From assembly GCA_050084515.1 (NCBI GenBank), contig CM114274.1, positions 11,036,001 through 11,100,000 on the forward strand: DNA of 64,000 nt, read 5' to 3'. Under the pieces are notes generated by a model. It made no database searches, was not told the origin of the DNA, and worked only from the letters and a program-made list of their open reading frames with translations. This stretch comes from Blasia pusilla. Taxonomy: Eukaryota > Marchantiophyta > Marchantiopsida > Blasiales. Below, one piece after another: positions 61,001-64,000 of the stretch. Position 1 is the first letter of the stretch. Each line of letters begins with the position of its first letter. A program made the translations under genes and the position numbers.

Positions 61001-62363
61001 AAAATAGATTGTGGACCTCTTCAGCATAACTTTCAGGCCCCTGCTCTTTACTAGGAGCGCTTTCCGATCTGTACAAGGTCCTTGAACGTACGTACGGAGG
61101 TGGTCCCGCGATTCGGAGATGGCTGTCTGCAGGCACACATTTGACCAGAAATCGTTTTGGCAGCTCTCTATAGTGTAGAGGGAATGTTGACAATATAAGA
61201 GCGAGTGATTCTGGTTCCCATGTTCTCCGGGCCGAGGAATGACCGCTCCGTTCCGTCCGCATCTCACCTATGTCCGATCCAATTGCAGAGAGATGCGGTA
61301 GGAAGCTAAGGGTTGCCTATGGCCGAATGAAGAGACACGATGTCACGACCAGGACTTGCTCTTATTTTCCCGCTGCTGGACATCGATCTATCGTCCCAGA
61401 TCGAATCCCTAGTGTGCTGCGAGGGTGGGACAAGGTGCTGCGATCAAGGGAACTCCATGGATCGACGATCGATCAGCTCGACGTTAGCGGACATCGGATA
61501 AAAGGAAATGCCGCGACCGGTCATGTCGCGCAGCTCCTCGCCATCTTGTACCTTCCAACCTACACTGTAATTTCCCCCAATCTCGCTGCGGCTCACTAAA
61601 AAGATCTTAAAGCAAGACTGGCAGGAAAAGAAAAAAAAAGGAGAATCTCTCTTGGATCATCCAGATCTAGCAAGGTCGGGGTCTTCCACTTCTACGCAGA
61701 CCTACTTTCCAAAGATGATACCACCAATTAAGCCAGCTTGTGTGTGTCTTGCTGCCCTGCTCAGTTTCAAATTGGCGTTACAGCCGGCACATTGGAAGTG
61801 ATCAGGGACTGATCCAAGACTAGGACCTCGCCACACTAGCAGACGCTGAAATATGCAAGGCTATACCTGCATCTCAAGCTTCTGCGGTTCCTGATTACGG
61901 CGATGAGACGGTGGCGCCGAGAATTATGTGAGGGGCCACTTACCGCCTACCAAGCATCTCCTTCCTCCTCCTCCTCACTAGCATACACGAAAACATCAAA
62001 CATACTGGTTCCGCACGGCTCTTTTAAATAAAACGGAATCATAATTTGCAAACGCTGCCGGAGGCGGACAAGGCAGGCTGCATGCTACTCCAAGGGAATG
62101 GGGACATGGGCATAAATGCCATCCAAAGTCTGCTGCAATTTTATTATTTTAAGAAATTATGTCAAATAATATAATTTATTTATAATATAATAAGTAAAAC
62201 AAAATTATGTCTAAATTCTTATTGCTTAAGAATATAAGTGATAAGTTCCATCAAAACTTTATTGTGAGGGCATGGACAGATTTGACCAATTTACACTTTG
62301 GATATATTATATATTGAATGATTTCTTTTCATTGTGTTTTGTTATACCATAGATTATATGTAG
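58006..62363. other. Intergenic, no gene recognised
   Basis: Frames of up to 121 codons (60468-60833 plus) and 109 codons (61270-61599 plus) were read and not recognised. A short duplicated phrase, TTGGTTCCATCTGTGGCG, lies at about 59333 and 59363. 62130-62400 is AT-rich with a (TA)n run. Confidence 0.4.
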
Positions 62364-64000
62364 TGCACATACATATGGCTACGTCATATATATATATCGT
62401 TGGTCATATTCACAACACACAACACTAATCTTCCTCAACATATGGGTAGATCCACACAAGTACAAAAATCAACTCACACACATATATCGAGATCACACAA
62501 CAAAAATAAACGAAAAAACGGCACGCCCGGCCTAAAACTCCATTCCTCAATCTACATTGGCGTATCAAACCTCGTCCATCCTATGCTCTCAAGGAATCTG
62601 GATGCTAAAACCGTGATCCTCACTCACATTTACAAGCAAGAATGGTGCTCTAATGGCCAAACATGAGAAAGATGGATTCAGAAAGCCATCTCTCTCCAAC
62701 ATACGGGTAGATCCACACAAGTATAGAAATCAACTCACACATATATATCGAGATCACACAACCCCCCTAGCTCGCAATTAGATCCTCCCAACTCCACATA
62801 GCAGAATCACATCTCTCTAACATTATCTACTACCCTATATACATCTCGGAAAAATCCATTGCCCCGTGGGAACTACATCAAGAGGGGAAATCAGACATGA
62901 CATATGCCACCCTCAAGAACAACCATCACATACCAATATGGTTGTTGCATCCCTTGCAGATCCACACAACATACACCTCAAGCCTGCAGGTACCACTGCC
63001 AAACTCGAATCTAGTGTCCCATCTGCGTTCGAAAGATGACATGACGCAAAGTTGGGAACATAATCCTTCCAAAACATACCATTCCGTCCCTCCAACATGA
63101 GGACTCCAGTCCGTAATACCTCACACACACGTAGGATGGTGCGCCGTGTATTGACATCTAGCGTCATGGGTATCACCTGCTATAAATACACGTAATCTCC
63201 AGGATGAAACCTCCTAATCCCTGGACAATAACCTCCTCCATGAATGGTCGCGTATCTCAATGTATCCCTATGTTGCGCAATAGCTAAGTTCTCAAAGGCC
63301 ATAGGCATAACTCTACAAAAAATCTCCGCCCTCTGAGAACATGCTTGAACCCACATATCTGGATCATCAAGATCTAACACCTCCGCCATGTCACGTCAAA
63401 TAGCTGCAGGTAAATCTGGCTCTCTCCTAAAGAGGAAAAGGTACGATGAAAATGATGCCAAGGATGCGTGCCGACTGAAGCGTTAAACCCATATCCAACC
63501 ATGGCAATTGTAGATCCCACTCCCTCAACCGTCCCTACTGCAAGCCATATTGAGCAATCTTCTCTTCACCGTCTAGACTACTCTCTCCGCCAACCCATCC
63601 GTATGAGGATGATCTCTGGACGTGGTGCGGTGATCTATTAGCACTTGATCAGATAAGGCTTGAAACTCTCCCCTAAACTCGGTACCCTCGTCAATCAACA
63701 CCTCCACTGGTGCATCAAAATGACTGAGCACACGATCTAGAAACGTATAAGTTGTTCACTTGCTAGCCTTGTCCAGTAGTGCCACCAACTCTATCCACTT
63801 GGAGAAATGCTCCACCATGACCAACTCGTACGTGTAATAACTCCCTGTCAATGGTAAAGGTCCCGCGAAGTCTAGACTCCACCGATAACCTAAATATGAC
63901 CATAATCGGCAAAGGATATAACTGCAGAGTGGGAGCATTGAAGGATGCTCGTACTCGGTCACATACCATACACTTGGCTACAAAGTGCTAAACCTCAATG
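62364..64000 (-). mobile_element. Ty3/gypsy family, copy 3 (cut by window edge)
   Basis: In minus orientation: integrase core from the window end (SLDFAGPLPL at about 63870) to about 63190, PHD linker and finger (63176-62880, with CMLC and CDGC and, after a frame break, GWHMSC; the last pair reads FPRC in place of CPRC), purine tract, then LTR-like sequence. The LTR part has the same order seen in copy 1: a piece of the 137-base segment (62697-62762) directly after the tract, then a shortened LTR from 62698 to 62364. The rest of the element, including any methyltransferase, is outside the window. Confidence 0.85.
62880..63389 (-). pseudogene. Integrase C-terminus and PHD finger, copy 3
   Basis: LDLDDPDMWVQACSQR and FENLAIAQHRDTLRYAT match copies 1 and 2. 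A stop near 63178 separates DYVYL from the linker. The finger keeps CMLC and CDGC spaced by 11 residues, as in copy 1. Confidence 0.8.

Overview
The window looks like a TE-rich nuclear segment from a non-seed streptophyte, most likely a bryophyte such as a liverwort and less likely a charophyte alga. The evidence is GT-AG introns of about 100-500 bases, three genes for PiT/PHO4-type Na+/phosphate symporters (the PTB class, kept in charophytes, mosses and liverworts and lost in seed plants), and plant-type Ty3/gypsy elements. The species call is inference.

Layout. The three symporter paralogs all lie on the minus strand: copy 1 (1894-5692, 7 exons, 639 aa), copy 2 (12918-16479, 7 exons, 647 aa) and copy 3 (28513-30997, 4 exons, 525 aa). 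Each has a TATA box 225-250 bases before its ATG and one or two PHR1-binding (P1BS) consensus sites upstream. Between copies 1 and 2 are a 102-base tandem repeat, a palindromic Helitron-like end and a foldback locus of about 0.9 kb. Between copies 2 and 3 is a decayed non-LTR retrotransposon (20405-23967) with an N-terminal C2H2 finger, an RT and a C-terminal CCHC plus restriction-like endonuclease, which is the RLE/R2-type layout and not the L1/APE type usual in plants.

From 34 kb onward the window is repeats and mobile DNA: 185-base and 350-base tandem repeats, Helitron-like termini, three copies of one Ty3/gypsy family (38518-47438 minus, 54590-57060 plus, 62364-64000 minus), an isolated LTR (57402-58005), and a decayed multi-kilobase protein-coding element of unknown family (49209-54528).

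Most notable: the longest Ty3/gypsy copy encodes, between protease and RT, a C5 cytosine DNA methyltransferase domain (motifs I, II, IV, VI, VIII and X visible, 43036-42070 minus). Its integrase ends in a PHD finger where chromoviruses carry a chromodomain. The family thus joins a DNA-methylation writer and a likely histone-tail reader in one retroelement. This copy is dead (in-frame stops, frameshifts, RNase H deleted). Copy 2 keeps RNase H and the PHD remnant, and copy 3 runs off the window edge. No rRNA, tRNA or CRISPR was found.
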